Source of the DNA: Nitrospirota bacterium
Lineage (GTDB): Bacteria > Nitrospirota > Thermodesulfovibrionia > UBA6902 > JAJYJJ01
Length of the DNA: 64,000 bases
NCBI GenBank assembly: GCA_021789595.1
Contig: JAJYJJ010000002.1
Span: 119,493 to 183,492 of the forward strand
Direction of reading: 5' to 3'
Part shown: positions 37,595 to 47,248 of the stretch, in pieces
Layout of the letters: the number at the start of each line of letters is the position of its first letter
Numbering within the stretch: position 1 is the stretch's first letter
Program-made: the position numbers and the translations under genes
The notes under the pieces: generated by a model
Seen by the model: the letters and a program-made list of their open reading frames with translations, nothing else
The model's database searches: none
Told to the model about the DNA's origin: nothing

Positions 37595-38003
37595 AAAGCT
37601 GATAGACACCAATATTTTCATTGACAGATTTTCAAATCCCGACCTGTATAAAGAAATTTTCTTGTCCGAAGGCCTGGTTTATATATCCTCCATCGTGCTG
37701 ATGGAAATCAGAGCAGGCGCCCACACAAGAGAATCCATTCATGCCTATAATGAACTCTCTAATTTTTTCAGGCGGGTAGACAGGATTATTGTGCCTTCTG
37801 TAAGAGATTTTGAAAAAGCAGGGGGAATTATTGCCGGTCTTCAGAGCATCAAAGGATATGACATCAAGAAATCTGCATCTATAACAAATGATTGCCTTCT
37901 CGCCGCATCTGCCAGAAGCATGGGCGCTATAGTGTATACACAAAATAAGAAAGATTTTAAGGCGATAAAAGATATTTTTGATTTTGAAGTTTCTTTTGTT
38001 TAA
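37587..38003 (+). CDS. vapC: PIN-domain toxin (VapC-like RNase)
   Basis: 138 residues. The acidic PIN residues are present: LIDTNIFIDRF (first Asp), SSIVLMEIRAGA (Glu), and ITNDCLLAASARSMGAIVYT with the final Asp in NKKDF. It is a magnesium-dependent ribonuclease when released from its antitoxin. Copy C of the restriction-tail repeat begins 3 bases after its stop. Confidence 0.88.
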   Translation: MLKKLIDTNIFIDRFSNPDLYKEIFLSEGLVYISSIVLMEIRAGAHTRESIHAYNELSNFFRRVDRIIVPSVRDFEKAGGIIAGLQSIKGYDIKKSASITNDCLLAASARSMGAIVYTQNKKDFKAIKDIFDFEVSFV

Positions 38004-38005
38004 AC

Positions 38006-38070
38006 TCCCTCCGTCCCCAAATCCGCCGGCACCAAAATAGTCCGGAAGTGCCGAAGGTAGAAGTGCGAAA
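38006..38070 (+). repeat. Copy C of the restriction-tail repeat
   Basis: CTCCCTCCGTCCCCAAATCC followed by GCCGGC matches the start of the repeat. After about 26 bases it diverges and carries TAGTCCGGAAGTGCCGAAG, similar to the sequence after copy B. It lies between the PIN toxin stop and the promoter of the next TA pair. Confidence 0.5.
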
Positions 38071-38095
38071 GCCAAAACCCTCAGCATATGCGTTG

Positions 38096-38104
38096 TGATA
38101 TAAT
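38096..38104 (+). promoter_or_regulatory. Extended -10 promoter of the RelE-type module
   Basis: TGATATAAT (TGn plus perfect TATAAT), 32 bases before the antitoxin start. Confidence 0.55.
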
Positions 38105-38135
38105 AATTCAAAAGATAGTATACGGAGGTGATTTA

Positions 38136-38342
38136 ATGGGAACTAAAACCTTGACCATGCCTGAAGATGCCATCGTCAACATGCTGAAGACACTGCCTGA
38201 AGATATTTTGATAGATGTCTTCTGGAGAACTGTTGTGGAAAGCGATGTCACCGCTCTTACCAAAGAAGAAAAAGAACTCATCGGCAAAGGCAAGCTTGAG
38301 CACAAAAAAGGCGAAACCATTAAATGGCAAGATTTGAGATAG
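38136..38342 (+). CDS. Antitoxin of a RelE/ParE-type module
   Basis: 68 residues from the ATG at 38136 (ACGGAGGTG six bases upstream). MGTKTLTMPEDAIVNMLKTL then PEDILIDVFWRTVV, with a charged C-terminal tail ending KWQDLR. Small, acidic in the middle, and 19-base overlap with the toxin. Family not certain; antitoxin role inferred from context. Confidence 0.72.
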   Translation: MGTKTLTMPEDAIVNMLKTLPEDILIDVFWRTVVESDVTALTKEEKELIGKGKLEHKKGETIKWQDLR

Positions 38343-38575
38343 AGTTTTCAAAGAGTGCTGCAAAAGATTACAAAAAGCTGCCAAAAGATTATAAGGTCTT
38401 AATTGATTTGGTCCTGTCAAAGCTAACCCAAGGAGTTCCTGTAGACATAAAGCCCATCGCCGGAGAAGAAAATATATACAGAATCAGGGTCGGGAAGTAC
38501 AGAATACTTGCTACTGTTATTGAAAATAGTATACTGATTACAAAAATCGGCCAGAGAGGAGATGTTTACAAATAA
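38324..38575 (+). CDS. RelE/ParE-family toxin
   Basis: 83 residues. FEIEFSKSAAKDYKKLPKDY is the helical hairpin, and GEENIYRIRVGKYRILATVI with ITKIGQRGDVYK the beta-sheet and C-terminal end of the RelE superfamily. Intact, unlike the RelE stub at 14.5 kb. It cleaves mRNA on the ribosome or inhibits gyrase depending on the subfamily. Copy D of the repeat begins 11 bases after its stop. Confidence 0.87.
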   Translation: MARFEIEFSKSAAKDYKKLPKDYKVLIDLVLSKLTQGVPVDIKPIAGEENIYRIRVGKYRILATVIENSILITKIGQRGDVYK

Positions 38576-38586
38576 ACCGGAAACAT

Positions 38587-38660
38587 CCTCTGCCCCAAAA
38601 TCCGCCAGCAGCTTTGAATCCTGCGAGACAAAAGAATTCTGAAGTTTAAGGGTAAGGGGT
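38587..38660 (+). repeat. Copy D of the restriction-tail repeat (in-frame stop)
   Basis: The reading IRQQL-stop-ILRDKRILKFKGKG is a decayed version of copy A. About 60 bases align with copy A with few gaps, including TCCGCCAGCAG and GAGACAAA and ATTCTG. It lies between the RelE and HigB genes. Confidence 0.65.
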
Positions 38661-38685
38661 GGTGTGGAATTGCAAGTTAAAGCTC

Positions 38686-38714
38686 TTTACTTTATAGCAC
38701 ATATGCTATATAAT
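38686..38714 (+). promoter_or_regulatory. Promoter and dyad operator of the higBA-like module
   Basis: TTTACT, 17 bases, TATAAT at 38709-38714. A perfect 7-bp dyad TATAGCA-CATA-TGCTATA (38693-38710) overlaps the spacer and -10, the expected position for an autorepressor operator. The predicted transcription start coincides with the toxin start codon at 38720. Confidence 0.65.
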
Positions 38715-38719
38715 GGAAT

Positions 38720-39073
38720 ATGCACTGGGAGATTGAATACTATGTTACGAGTAATAATAAATGCCCTGTGAAAGAATTTATTGATTCTCTTTCTCCTGAA
38801 GGGCAGGCAAAATATATCTTTATCACAAGGTTAATTAAAGAGTACGGCATTAATGTAAGAGAGCCTTACGTTAAGCAAATCGCAGGGCAGAAAAAGCTTT
38901 TTGAAATAAGGATTAAGGACAAATCAGGCATCAGCAGGATATTGTATTTCGCTCATACAGGCAGGAAACTTGTGCTTTTACATGGCTTTACAAAGAAAAC
39001 GGATAAGACTCCTAAAAAGGAGATAGAAATAGCTGAACAAAGAATGAAGGATTACCTTTCGAGGGAGGTGTGA
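38720..39073 (+). CDS. higB: HigB/Gp49-like toxin
   Basis: 117 residues. VKEFIDSLSPEGQAKYIFIT, YVKQIAGQKKLFEIRIKDKS, RILYFAHTGRKLVLLHGFTK and a lysine-rich KKTDKTPKKEIEIAEQRMKD tail are the pattern of HigB/phage Gp49-like ribosome-dependent RNases. There is no ribosome site: the -10 is five bases upstream, so the mRNA is probably leaderless. Toxin-first order is normal for higBA. Followed after 1 base by the antitoxin. Confidence 0.88.
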   Translation: MHWEIEYYVTSNNKCPVKEFIDSLSPEGQAKYIFITRLIKEYGINVREPYVKQIAGQKKLFEIRIKDKSGISRILYFAHTGRKLVLLHGFTKKTDKTPKKEIEIAEQRMKDYLSREV

Positions 39074-39074
39074 T

Positions 39075-39458
39075 ATGAAGAAGAAGGTCACCTATGAGAA
39101 ACATGTTAAGGAATTGCTGAAAAACAAGGCGGTCAGAGAAGAATACGAAAAACTCCTGCCGGAGTATGAACTTGCCAGAAGCATTATAGAGCAGAGGCTA
39201 AGGAAAAAAATGACACAGGAGGATATTGCAGCCAAAGCAGGGATTCCTCAGTCCACGGTATCACGAATCGAAAGGCTTACACATGGCCTGCCGAAGTTAT
39301 CTACCCTTAAAAAAATAGCCGATGCCCTCGACGCCAAACTGATTATCAGGCTTGAGGCAAAGAAAACACTCGGACAGTATATTCTTGACACAAAGCATGA
39401 AAAGCCTCTTACAGTCAGCGAAGCTAAAAAATATTACGGCAAGAGAACCCGTGCTTAA
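39075..39458 (+). CDS. higA: HigA-like XRE antitoxin
   Basis: 127 residues. Helical N-terminus, then a helix-turn-helix: LRKKMTQEDIAAKAGIPQST followed by VSRIERLTHGLPKLSTLKKI. The C-terminal tail ends KPLTVSEAKKYYGKRTRA. It neutralises HigB and represses the operon by binding the dyad at 38693-38710. Preceded by GGGAGGTGTGAT, a strong ribosome site that would favour antitoxin over the leaderless toxin. Copy E of the repeat follows. Confidence 0.88.
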   Translation: MKKKVTYEKHVKELLKNKAVREEYEKLLPEYELARSIIEQRLRKKMTQEDIAAKAGIPQSTVSRIERLTHGLPKLSTLKKIADALDAKLIIRLEAKKTLGQYILDTKHEKPLTVSEAKKYYGKRTRA

Positions 39459-39480
39459 GATTTTTTGTTTTTAGATTAAG

Positions 39481-39545
39481 CTCCTCCGCCTCAAAAATCC
39501 GTTAGCAGTTACAGGTCTTGGGGACAAGAGGATTCTGGGATTTAG
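39481..39545 (+). repeat. Copy E of the restriction-tail repeat
   Basis: Reading K-I-R-stop-Q-L-Q-V-L with further decay; TCCTCCGCCTCAAAAATCCG aligns with the start of copies A and D, and ACAAGAGGATTCTGG with the middle. It ends at the stop codon of the convergent hydrolase gene and marks the right edge of the island. Confidence 0.6.
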
Positions 39546-40616
39546 CTAACTGATACTATCTATTGCCTTTGCCAGCATAGCTCTGATACCCTCGTCAAAC
39601 AATATCGCCGCATGGTTAAGCTCGAAATTATAGTGCTCATTGCACCAGGGGATCCGCGAGCTTTCAGCAGATACCAAACCGTCACCCTTACCTTTTTTTA
39701 TCTCTTCAGGATAGATGTCCTTTGGTATCAGCTTTTCGAAAATATCAGGGATGGAGAATAGTTCATCAGGCCTTAAAACCCTTCTGTGGGATTTACCCCC
39801 TCTTACAGCATCCAGCCGCCATCTGTAAAAAGTTAAAAGCGTTGGGTTTGTGCCTCCAACAGATATATAGTATACGCCGTCAAATGGCCCATCCTTCAAT
39901 GACTTTAAAAAGTTTGACCCGGGAAGCAGTTCTTTAAGTGCCCTGCTTCTAAGAAACTCAAGGATTCGCCTTATTGTAAAAGACAGCGTGCCTTTGTAGA
40001 GGGTAGAGAAAAGAGGCTCTATCACGGGGACGATCGGGGATAGATAATTGGCAATCCTCGCTATAGAGCTTCCTTTATGAGGGGTTGAGATTGTCACAAG
40101 AGCCCTTATCGAGCTGTCCCTTGTCAAGGATAGATGCCTCCTTGCAATAAGCCCTCCCCTGCTGTGGCCTATGAGTATAATGCCAGCATTTGTCATCCTG
40201 TTAGCATCTCTTACAATCTCCTCCAACTCAGGGACAACAGAATCTATCGGCCCGGCAGGCCTTTTCTGACTCCATGTAATTACAGTATGGCCTTTCAACC
40301 TGAGGTCGTCAAAGAGCGTTTGTATGTTATCAGGCTGCTCACCTGTTGAAAACCTCGAAGATGCCTTCTTAGATGCATCCTTATACAGGCCAGAGTACTT
40401 AACAGAAGGTCTTTTGCCCAGGAGGGTCTTTAGAGGAAAGCTGCCGCCAAGAATGCGGGAACTGGACGGACTTGCCCATATAGCCTTATCCATGCCAAGG
40501 CCATGTATGAATATAGCAGCAGGCTTATTATCACTGCCCTTATAGAATGTAGTATCTAAATCCAAGTTATGAAACCAATATCGAATCCGTAATCTTTTTA
40601 TAGAGCTTTTCTTCAT
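39546..40616 (-). CDS. Lipase-like alpha/beta hydrolase
   Basis: 356 residues. The nucleophile elbow GHSRGG has Ser152. The oxyanion region is IHGLGMDKAIW, and candidate acid and base are the aspartate of GKGDGLVSAESS and the histidine of ELNHAAIL. It resembles PGAP1/LipA-like esterases. No signal peptide, so probably cytoplasmic. Substrate unknown. It runs toward the TA array and ends at repeat copy E. Confidence 0.8.
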   Translation of the reverse strand: MKKSSIKRLRIRYWFHNLDLDTTFYKGSDNKPAAIFIHGLGMDKAIWASPSSSRILGGSFPLKTLLGKRPSVKYSGLYKDASKKASSRFSTGEQPDNIQTLFDDLRLKGHTVITWSQKRPAGPIDSVVPELEEIVRDANRMTNAGIILIGHSRGGLIARRHLSLTRDSSIRALVTISTPHKGSSIARIANYLSPIVPVIEPLFSTLYKGTLSFTIRRILEFLRSRALKELLPGSNFLKSLKDGPFDGVYYISVGGTNPTLLTFYRWRLDAVRGGKSHRRVLRPDELFSIPDIFEKLIPKDIYPEEIKKGKGDGLVSAESSRIPWCNEHYNFELNHAAILFDEGIRAMLAKAIDSIS

Positions 40617-40804
40617 ATTCAGGAAACCCTTCGATAGTAAACCTGAGCAAAGTCAGGGTTAAGGACAAACCGCTATGGATAAAAGTTATAGCACAATGGC
40701 TGAGAAAGTCAATTGTCGTACCCTTGCCATAAACTTGCCGTAGATGAGGCTCGGTTTTTGAGGGCAGAACATCTACGGAACTGGAGAAGGAAGGGCAGAT
40801 ATCC
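40617..40804. other. Intergenic stretch between divergent genes
   Basis: Non-coding. ATCTACGGAACT and related short stretches around GTAGATG...CATCTAC (40741-40777) can form a 7-bp hairpin. Nothing else recognised. Confidence 0.35.
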
Positions 40805-40832
40805 TTGACTATTCACTAATTTATTTTATAAG
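40805..40832 (+). promoter_or_regulatory. Promoter of the aminotransferase-serA-hisZ-purA run
   Basis: TTGACT, a 16-base spacer and TATAAG, about 41 bases upstream of the aminotransferase start. Confidence 0.6.
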
Positions 40833-40872
40833 ATAATCACCTGAGTCTTGAAATCCTTTGGTGGAGGTTTTT

Positions 40873-42012
40873 ATGCTTAAGCGCTATTTATTGGCACCAG
40901 GGCCGACCCCTGTTCCCCCCGAGGCCATGATGGCTATGGCAATGCCGATAATACATCACAGGGCACCTGATTTTATCCCTGTGCTGGATTCGGCAAAGAA
41001 CGGCCTTAAATGGCTTTATCAGACAAAAAACGATGTCCTTATCCTCTGCTCAACAGGCACAGGCGGGATGGTTGGGTCAGTAAATAATTTCTTTAGCCCG
41101 GGTGACAAGGTTATTGTCGTAAATGGCGGTAAGTTTGGCGAAAGGTGGACAAAGATATGTCAGGCATACGGCCTTGATGTCAGAGAGATCATTGTCGAAT
41201 GGGGATATGCAGTAAGGCCGGAGAAGGTCGAGGACGCACTCAAGAAGGAACCTGACATAAAGGGCGTATTTGTCCAGGCAACTGAGACCTCCACAGGTGT
41301 GAGCCATGACATAAAGGCTCTGGGAGAGATGATGAAGGGCCGCGAGGATACGATCCTTGTGGTTGATGCAATATCGGCCCTTGTTGCACATGACATAAAG
41401 ACAGATGAGTGGGGGCTTGATGTTGTTATTGCAGGCTCACAAAAGGGGGTAATGCTGCCGCCGGGGCTTACATTTGTGAGTATAAGCGACAAGGCGTGGA
41501 AAAAGGCAGATACAGCAAAGGCGCCAAGGTTTTATTTCAATTTCAAAAAAGAGAGGGAGGCCCTTGCAAAGAACCAGACAAACTTCACATCTGCAGTTAC
41601 ATTGATAATTGGACTTAATGAGTGCCTCAAGATGCTCCAGAGTGAAGGGCTTGAAAATGTCTTTCAGAGGCATGCAAGGCTTGCCACTGCAACAAGGGAG
41701 GCTGTAAAGGCCATCGGGCTTGACCTCTACAGCAAGGAATCTCCTTCAAATTCAGTTACAGCAGTCCTTGCGCCAAAGGGGATAGACGGACAGGAGATAT
41801 ACAAGCACCTCAGGGAAAAATACGGGATCACGGCTGCCGGCGGTCAGGGCTCTGCAAAGGGAAAGCTATTCCGCATTGCCCACCTCGGCTATGCAGACAC
41901 ATTTGATGTAATCACTGCTATTGCAGGTCTTGAGATGGTCTTAAAGGGATTGGGTTATCCGGTAAAATTAGGCCGCGGCGTTTCTGTGGCCCAGGAACTC
42001 TTGATGAGGTAG
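40873..42012 (+). CDS. Class V aminotransferase (serine-pyruvate / alanine-glyoxylate type)
   Basis: 379 residues from the ATG at 40873, which follows GGTGGAGG. A PLP enzyme with the binding segment VVDAISALVAHDIK and the Schiff-base lysine in AGSQKGVMLPPGL. Motifs SGTGGMVGSVNNF (phosphate) and QATETSTGV complete the fold. Paired with serA four bases downstream, it probably interconverts phosphohydroxypyruvate or hydroxypyruvate and (phospho)serine, or alanine and glyoxylate. Confidence 0.9.
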   Translation: MLKRYLLAPGPTPVPPEAMMAMAMPIIHHRAPDFIPVLDSAKNGLKWLYQTKNDVLILCSTGTGGMVGSVNNFFSPGDKVIVVNGGKFGERWTKICQAYGLDVREIIVEWGYAVRPEKVEDALKKEPDIKGVFVQATETSTGVSHDIKALGEMMKGREDTILVVDAISALVAHDIKTDEWGLDVVIAGSQKGVMLPPGLTFVSISDKAWKKADTAKAPRFYFNFKKEREALAKNQTNFTSAVTLIIGLNECLKMLQSEGLENVFQRHARLATATREAVKAIGLDLYSKESPSNSVTAVLAPKGIDGQEIYKHLREKYGITAAGGQGSAKGKLFRIAHLGYADTFDVITAIAGLEMVLKGLGYPVKLGRGVSVAQELLMR

Positions 42013-42016
42013 GGCG

Positions 42017-43600
42017 ATGAAGGTTCTTGTCAGCGATCCAATATCACCTAAGGGGGTTGAGATATTGAAAAAGGCAGGTCTTGAAGTAGATATAAAGACC
42101 GGCATGAAACCAGATGAATTAAAAAAAGAGATTGGCAGCTATGATGCCCTCATAATAAGGAGTGCTACAAAGGTTACCTCAGTTATCATTGATGCCGCCA
42201 CGAACCTGAAGGTAATAGGCCGTGCAGGCTCTGGCCTTGACAATGTGGATAAGGTGGCTGCAACAAAAAGGGGCATTGTTGTCATGAATACACCAGGTGG
42301 AAACACCATTACAACTGCAGAGCATACAATTGCCCTGTTGTTTTCCGTAGCAAGGCTCATACCTCAGGCAAATGCCTCTATGAAGGCAGGGAAATGGGAA
42401 AAGAAGAAGTTCATGGGTGTTGAGTTATTTAATAAGACCCTTGGGATTATAGGCATTGGAAATATTGGTGCACAGGTAGCAAAGAGGGCACAGGGCCTTC
42501 AGATGAATGTCCTTGCATATGACCCATTTCTTTCGGCTGAGAAGGCAGAGGCCCTTGGTGTGAAGATTGTTGACCTTGATGAACTCTGCAGGGAATCTGA
42601 CTTTATAACAGTTCACACACCACTTACCCCAGAAACAAAGGGGGTTATAAATGCAGAACGCATAAAGATGATGAAGCCTGGAGTAAGGCTGATAAACTGT
42701 GCGCGGGGCGGAATAATAAATGAAAAGGACCTCTACGATGCGCTTGTAAGCGGGAAGGTTTCAGGCGCTGCCCTGGATGTCTTTGAGAAGGAGCCGCCAG
42801 AGGGCAATCCCCTGCTGAACCTCGATAATGTTGTATGTACGCCTCACCTCGGTGCAGCAACATCTGAGGCGCAGGAGAATGTTGCCATTGCAGTTGCAGA
42901 ACAGATAGCGGATTACCTGCTGTATGGGACTATAAGGAATGCTGTAAATTTCCCATCGGTTGGAGCGGATGTGCTGCCGCAGCTTCAGCCTTATATAAAC
43001 CTGTCAGAGAGGATGGGAGGATTCCTTGCCCGGCTCATCGAAGGAGGCATTAACGAGATAACTATAGAATACAGAGGAGAGGTCTCAGAGCTTCTCCTTG
43101 CTCCAATAACAATAGCAGCGCTTAAGGGGCTGCTGACGCCAATCCTTGAAGAAACAGTCAATTTTGTCAATGCCCCGCTGATTGCCAGGGAAAGGGGGAT
43201 AGATGTAAGGGAGACTAAGGCAAAGGATGCAGGAGATTACCATAGCATGATTGTCCTCAGGGTAAAGGCAGGATCAGCGGAAAGATATGTGGCAGGTGTG
43301 CTCTATGGCAAGAAGGAGCCGAGGGTTATAAGAATAGACGATTTTGCTGTCGAGGTCATCCCTGAAGGCACAATGCTTGTGCTTTCCAATAATGATAAAC
43401 CAGGTGTCATAGGGAGCGTGGGCTCCCTCTTGGGAAGTAGAAATATAAATATAGCAAGGATGCAGTTTGGAAGACAGACCATGGGGGGCAAGGCCATATC
43501 GGTCATCGGCATAGATACCCCTGCATCGGATGAAATCCTTGAAGGTTTAAAGAAACTCCCTAATGTCATCTCTGTGAAGCAGATAACCCTCCCTGAATAA
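42017..43600 (+). CDS. serA: D-3-phosphoglycerate dehydrogenase
   Basis: 527 residues, the long type with the intervening ASB domain. NAD-binding GIIGIGNIGAQVAKRAQG; catalytic Arg in NCARGGIINE; His in CTPHLGAATSEA. The C-terminal ACT domain (about 455-527) binds serine for feedback control. First step of the phosphorylated serine pathway, in operon with the aminotransferase. Confidence 0.97.
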   Translation: MKVLVSDPISPKGVEILKKAGLEVDIKTGMKPDELKKEIGSYDALIIRSATKVTSVIIDAATNLKVIGRAGSGLDNVDKVAATKRGIVVMNTPGGNTITTAEHTIALLFSVARLIPQANASMKAGKWEKKKFMGVELFNKTLGIIGIGNIGAQVAKRAQGLQMNVLAYDPFLSAEKAEALGVKIVDLDELCRESDFITVHTPLTPETKGVINAERIKMMKPGVRLINCARGGIINEKDLYDALVSGKVSGAALDVFEKEPPEGNPLLNLDNVVCTPHLGAATSEAQENVAIAVAEQIADYLLYGTIRNAVNFPSVGADVLPQLQPYINLSERMGGFLARLIEGGINEITIEYRGEVSELLLAPITIAALKGLLTPILEETVNFVNAPLIARERGIDVRETKAKDAGDYHSMIVLRVKAGSAERYVAGVLYGKKEPRVIRIDDFAVEVIPEGTMLVLSNNDKPGVIGSVGSLLGSRNINIARMQFGRQTMGGKAISVIGIDTPASDEILEGLKKLPNVISVKQITLPE

Positions 43601-43608
43601 GGTATGCG

Positions 43609-44877
43609 ATGTATAAAGAGCGTCCAATGACACCGCGGGGCTGTTTGACCCTTCTGCCCCTCGGCGCTGAGAAAAAAAGATGGATAGAAGATAGACTCCT
43701 TGATGTCTTTAAGAGGTGGGGCTTCCAGGAAATTGTAACCCCTATATTTGAATATCTCGATATACTTTCCCTTGGCATAGGCAGTGAGCTTATTGAGAAA
43801 GGCTATAAGCTTACAGACAGAAGCACCGGCAGATTGATGATATTAAGGCCGGATATAACGCCGCAGGTGGCAAGGATTGCAGCCACTGCCCTGAGTTCTA
43901 TAAGGCCCCTCAGGCTTTGTTATGCCCTCAATGTATTCAGATATGAAGAGGAATATTCGAAGCAGAGGGAGATACATCAGGTTGGCACAGAGCTTATAGG
44001 TCTTAAAGAGCCTGAGGCAGATGCCGAGATAATTGCAATGGCTGTAGAAGCGATTAAGACCCTGCAGATTAAGCATTGCTCTGTAGTTGTCAGGCAGACA
44101 GGTTATATCAAGGGTTTTTTTGATGGGCAGGGGTATGACACAGGTACGGTAAATGCCCTGAAGAAGGCCATTGAAAAAAGGGACTCATCAAGGATACAAG
44201 AGCTTGCAGGGATGAAGGCTATTTCAAAGAAACAGGGGAAGAGGTTTCTGGAGATCATGGAGCTTTTTGGAGGCGAGGAGGTCTTTAAAAAGGCAGAGAG
44301 ACTTGTTGAAAGCAGGGTGTCAGAGGATGCACTTAGAAATCTAAGGGATGTATATGGATTCCTCAAGAAATACGGGCTTTCTGATTTTATAAGCTTTGAC
44401 CTTGGAGAATTAATGGGTTTTGATTATCATACAGGCGTGTCTTTTGCAATATTCATAAAGGACTTTGGCTATGAGATTGGCGGCGGCGGGAGATACGATC
44501 AACTGCTTGAAAGGTTTGGCAGTCAATGCCCTGCCACTGGTTTTGCCTTTGACATCGAGAGGGTAATGGAGGCCATGCAGAATCAAGGCACAGGTGGAGA
44601 CATCGGCCGTGGGGATTTTATTATTATAGATTTTACAAAGGACAAGACAAAGGCGATTGAGCTTACAAAGACGCTTCGGGAAAAGGGCTACAATGTAACA
44701 AGGGATATAATAAGGCGGAACCTCGATAAATCCATATCATATGCAAAGGAGGTCGGCATTAAAAAGGCAATAGTCCTCGGTTCAAGGGGGCTAAAAGATG
44801 CGGATGCATTAATCATAGGGATTGAAACCGGACAGAAGGAAAAGGTAGAGCTAAGAAAAATAATGGAGAGGTATTAG
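43609..44877 (+). CDS. hisZ: ATP phosphoribosyltransferase regulatory subunit
   Basis: 422 residues, homologous to histidyl-tRNA synthetase but used as the HisG activator. MILRPDITPQVARIAA replaces the catalytic motif 2 of the synthetase, and GGRYDQLLERFG is the HisZ motif 3 form. Unusually it keeps a full C-terminal anticodon-binding-like domain (FIIIDFTKDKTKAIELTKTL onward) absent from many HisZ. No hisG is in the window. A bona fide HisS cannot be excluded without an alignment, but motif 2 points to HisZ. Confidence 0.85.
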   Translation: MYKERPMTPRGCLTLLPLGAEKKRWIEDRLLDVFKRWGFQEIVTPIFEYLDILSLGIGSELIEKGYKLTDRSTGRLMILRPDITPQVARIAATALSSIRPLRLCYALNVFRYEEEYSKQREIHQVGTELIGLKEPEADAEIIAMAVEAIKTLQIKHCSVVVRQTGYIKGFFDGQGYDTGTVNALKKAIEKRDSSRIQELAGMKAISKKQGKRFLEIMELFGGEEVFKKAERLVESRVSEDALRNLRDVYGFLKKYGLSDFISFDLGELMGFDYHTGVSFAIFIKDFGYEIGGGGRYDQLLERFGSQCPATGFAFDIERVMEAMQNQGTGGDIGRGDFIIIDFTKDKTKAIELTKTLREKGYNVTRDIIRRNLDKSISYAKEVGIKKAIVLGSRGLKDADALIIGIETGQKEKVELRKIMERY

Positions 44878-46179
<1,302 letters not shown>

Positions 46180-46424
46180 TTGTATCATTTGACCACAGCA
46201 CAGGCCTTGTTGCAGAGTCTATATCTCCGCGATTAATTTTCCCTCTTGAAGAAGTTTACGAATAGTGGGTCTCTTGGCGGTTCAGGGTTATCTTTAAGGT
46301 ATATGTCACTTTTCTACTTCGCAAACGGCGCAAGGCGGTATAGGAATCCGTTTTTTGAAAACTGAGCATCGCCCTCATTCTCCTTCTTGAATTTCCTTAG
46401 TTCTTCTTCAGTTTTTCTTATTAA
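46180..46424 (-). pseudogene. Decayed coding remnants downstream of the BsaWI-like gene
   Basis: In frame with the stop of the restriction gene, the minus strand reads IRKTEEELRKFKKENEGDAQ then FSKNGFLYRLAPFAK, a stop, and DIYLKDNPEPPRDPLFVNFF, then a second stop at 46233. These look like protein but have no start and were not recognised. Together with the ligase stub at the other end they indicate insertion and deletion events around the island. Bases 46180-46232 hold nothing visible. Confidence 0.4.
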
Positions 46425-47147
46425 CTAAATTGCTTCTTTGTTCCCAATTAATTTTTTTAAATCATCTATAAAATGCTTAAACGACTTTACCTTATTGCTT
46501 TCTTCAATATCCGCCTCAGTCATTACATAGCTACCATCTGTATCTATCTCAACGATAGCCCTCCCTTTTTTGGCAGGATCTTTAGCTGTTAGGGTGCCAT
46601 CTTCGTCAGGCGTAATGAAATAAACTTTTATATGTCGCGTTACATCATCGTTGAGCAATTTTAATTTCCAGTACCCAGTTTGAGCTATTCTTTCTCTTAA
46701 AGTAACTTTGCTTGATATAACGGCAATAACCCTATAACTTGCTGGCTCATATATAATTATGTCTACATCTGGAAGATGAGAACCAAATTCTCCATAGTCA
46801 ACTAACAGATTCCTTTTTACCTTATTCAGTTCAATAGCTAAACTTTTTGTATTGGTTTTTTCTAACGTATTTCCTTCAACAATCTTCACCCCAAGGGCTT
46901 CAACTTCATCTTTTATTATGTGAATTACGAGCTTCTCAAGGTTTTTACCTTTAAAAGCACGCCATGATTGTTCGTGGTCTGGGGTTTTTCCTTTAGCTCT
47001 TGCCTTTGCAGCAGTAGCACTTCTCAAGAAATATTCTTTGTGAATAACCTTTACTTCCTGAAGCAACTGAGAAATGTACTTATAGGTCTCTTTACCGTGT
47101 AGTTCTTTTTTCTGCTCGTATAACTTCAACAAATCATTAAAATTCAT
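46425..47147 (-). CDS. BsaWI-like type II restriction endonuclease
   Basis: 240 residues from the ATG at 47147; a TTG at 47204 would add a lysine-rich 19-residue extension. SWRAFKGKNLEKLVIHIIKD, LPDVDIIIYEPASYRVIAVI and SSKVTLRERIAQTGYWKLKL form the PD-(D/E)xK core and follow-on region of the BsaWI family, whose members cut CCGG-centred sites. The partner methyltransferase lies 102 bases upstream on the same strand. The specificity here is not known. Confidence 0.75.
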   Translation of the reverse strand: MNFNDLLKLYEQKKELHGKETYKYISQLLQEVKVIHKEYFLRSATAAKARAKGKTPDHEQSWRAFKGKNLEKLVIHIIKDEVEALGVKIVEGNTLEKTNTKSLAIELNKVKRNLLVDYGEFGSHLPDVDIIIYEPASYRVIAVISSKVTLRERIAQTGYWKLKLLNDDVTRHIKVYFITPDEDGTLTAKDPAKKGRAIVEIDTDGSYVMTEADIEESNKVKSFKHFIDDLKKLIGNKEAI

Positions 47148-47248
47148 TTTCTTTCTCTTTTTCCCTTTAATTTTCTTTTTCACAACTCTATTTCTTTTCG
47201 ACAAGAACTACGCTTATTTTACAAATGGACTACACTACAAAATCATCT

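Noticed and set aside
39507..39545. Inverted GTTAGC...GCTAAC in repeat copy E as a recombination site
   Set aside because: Not shared by the other copies, so likely chance within a degenerating coding repeat.
33242..39545. CRISPR or retron within the defence island
   Set aside because: No regularly spaced identical repeats, no reverse transcriptase frame and no structured ncRNA pair were seen.
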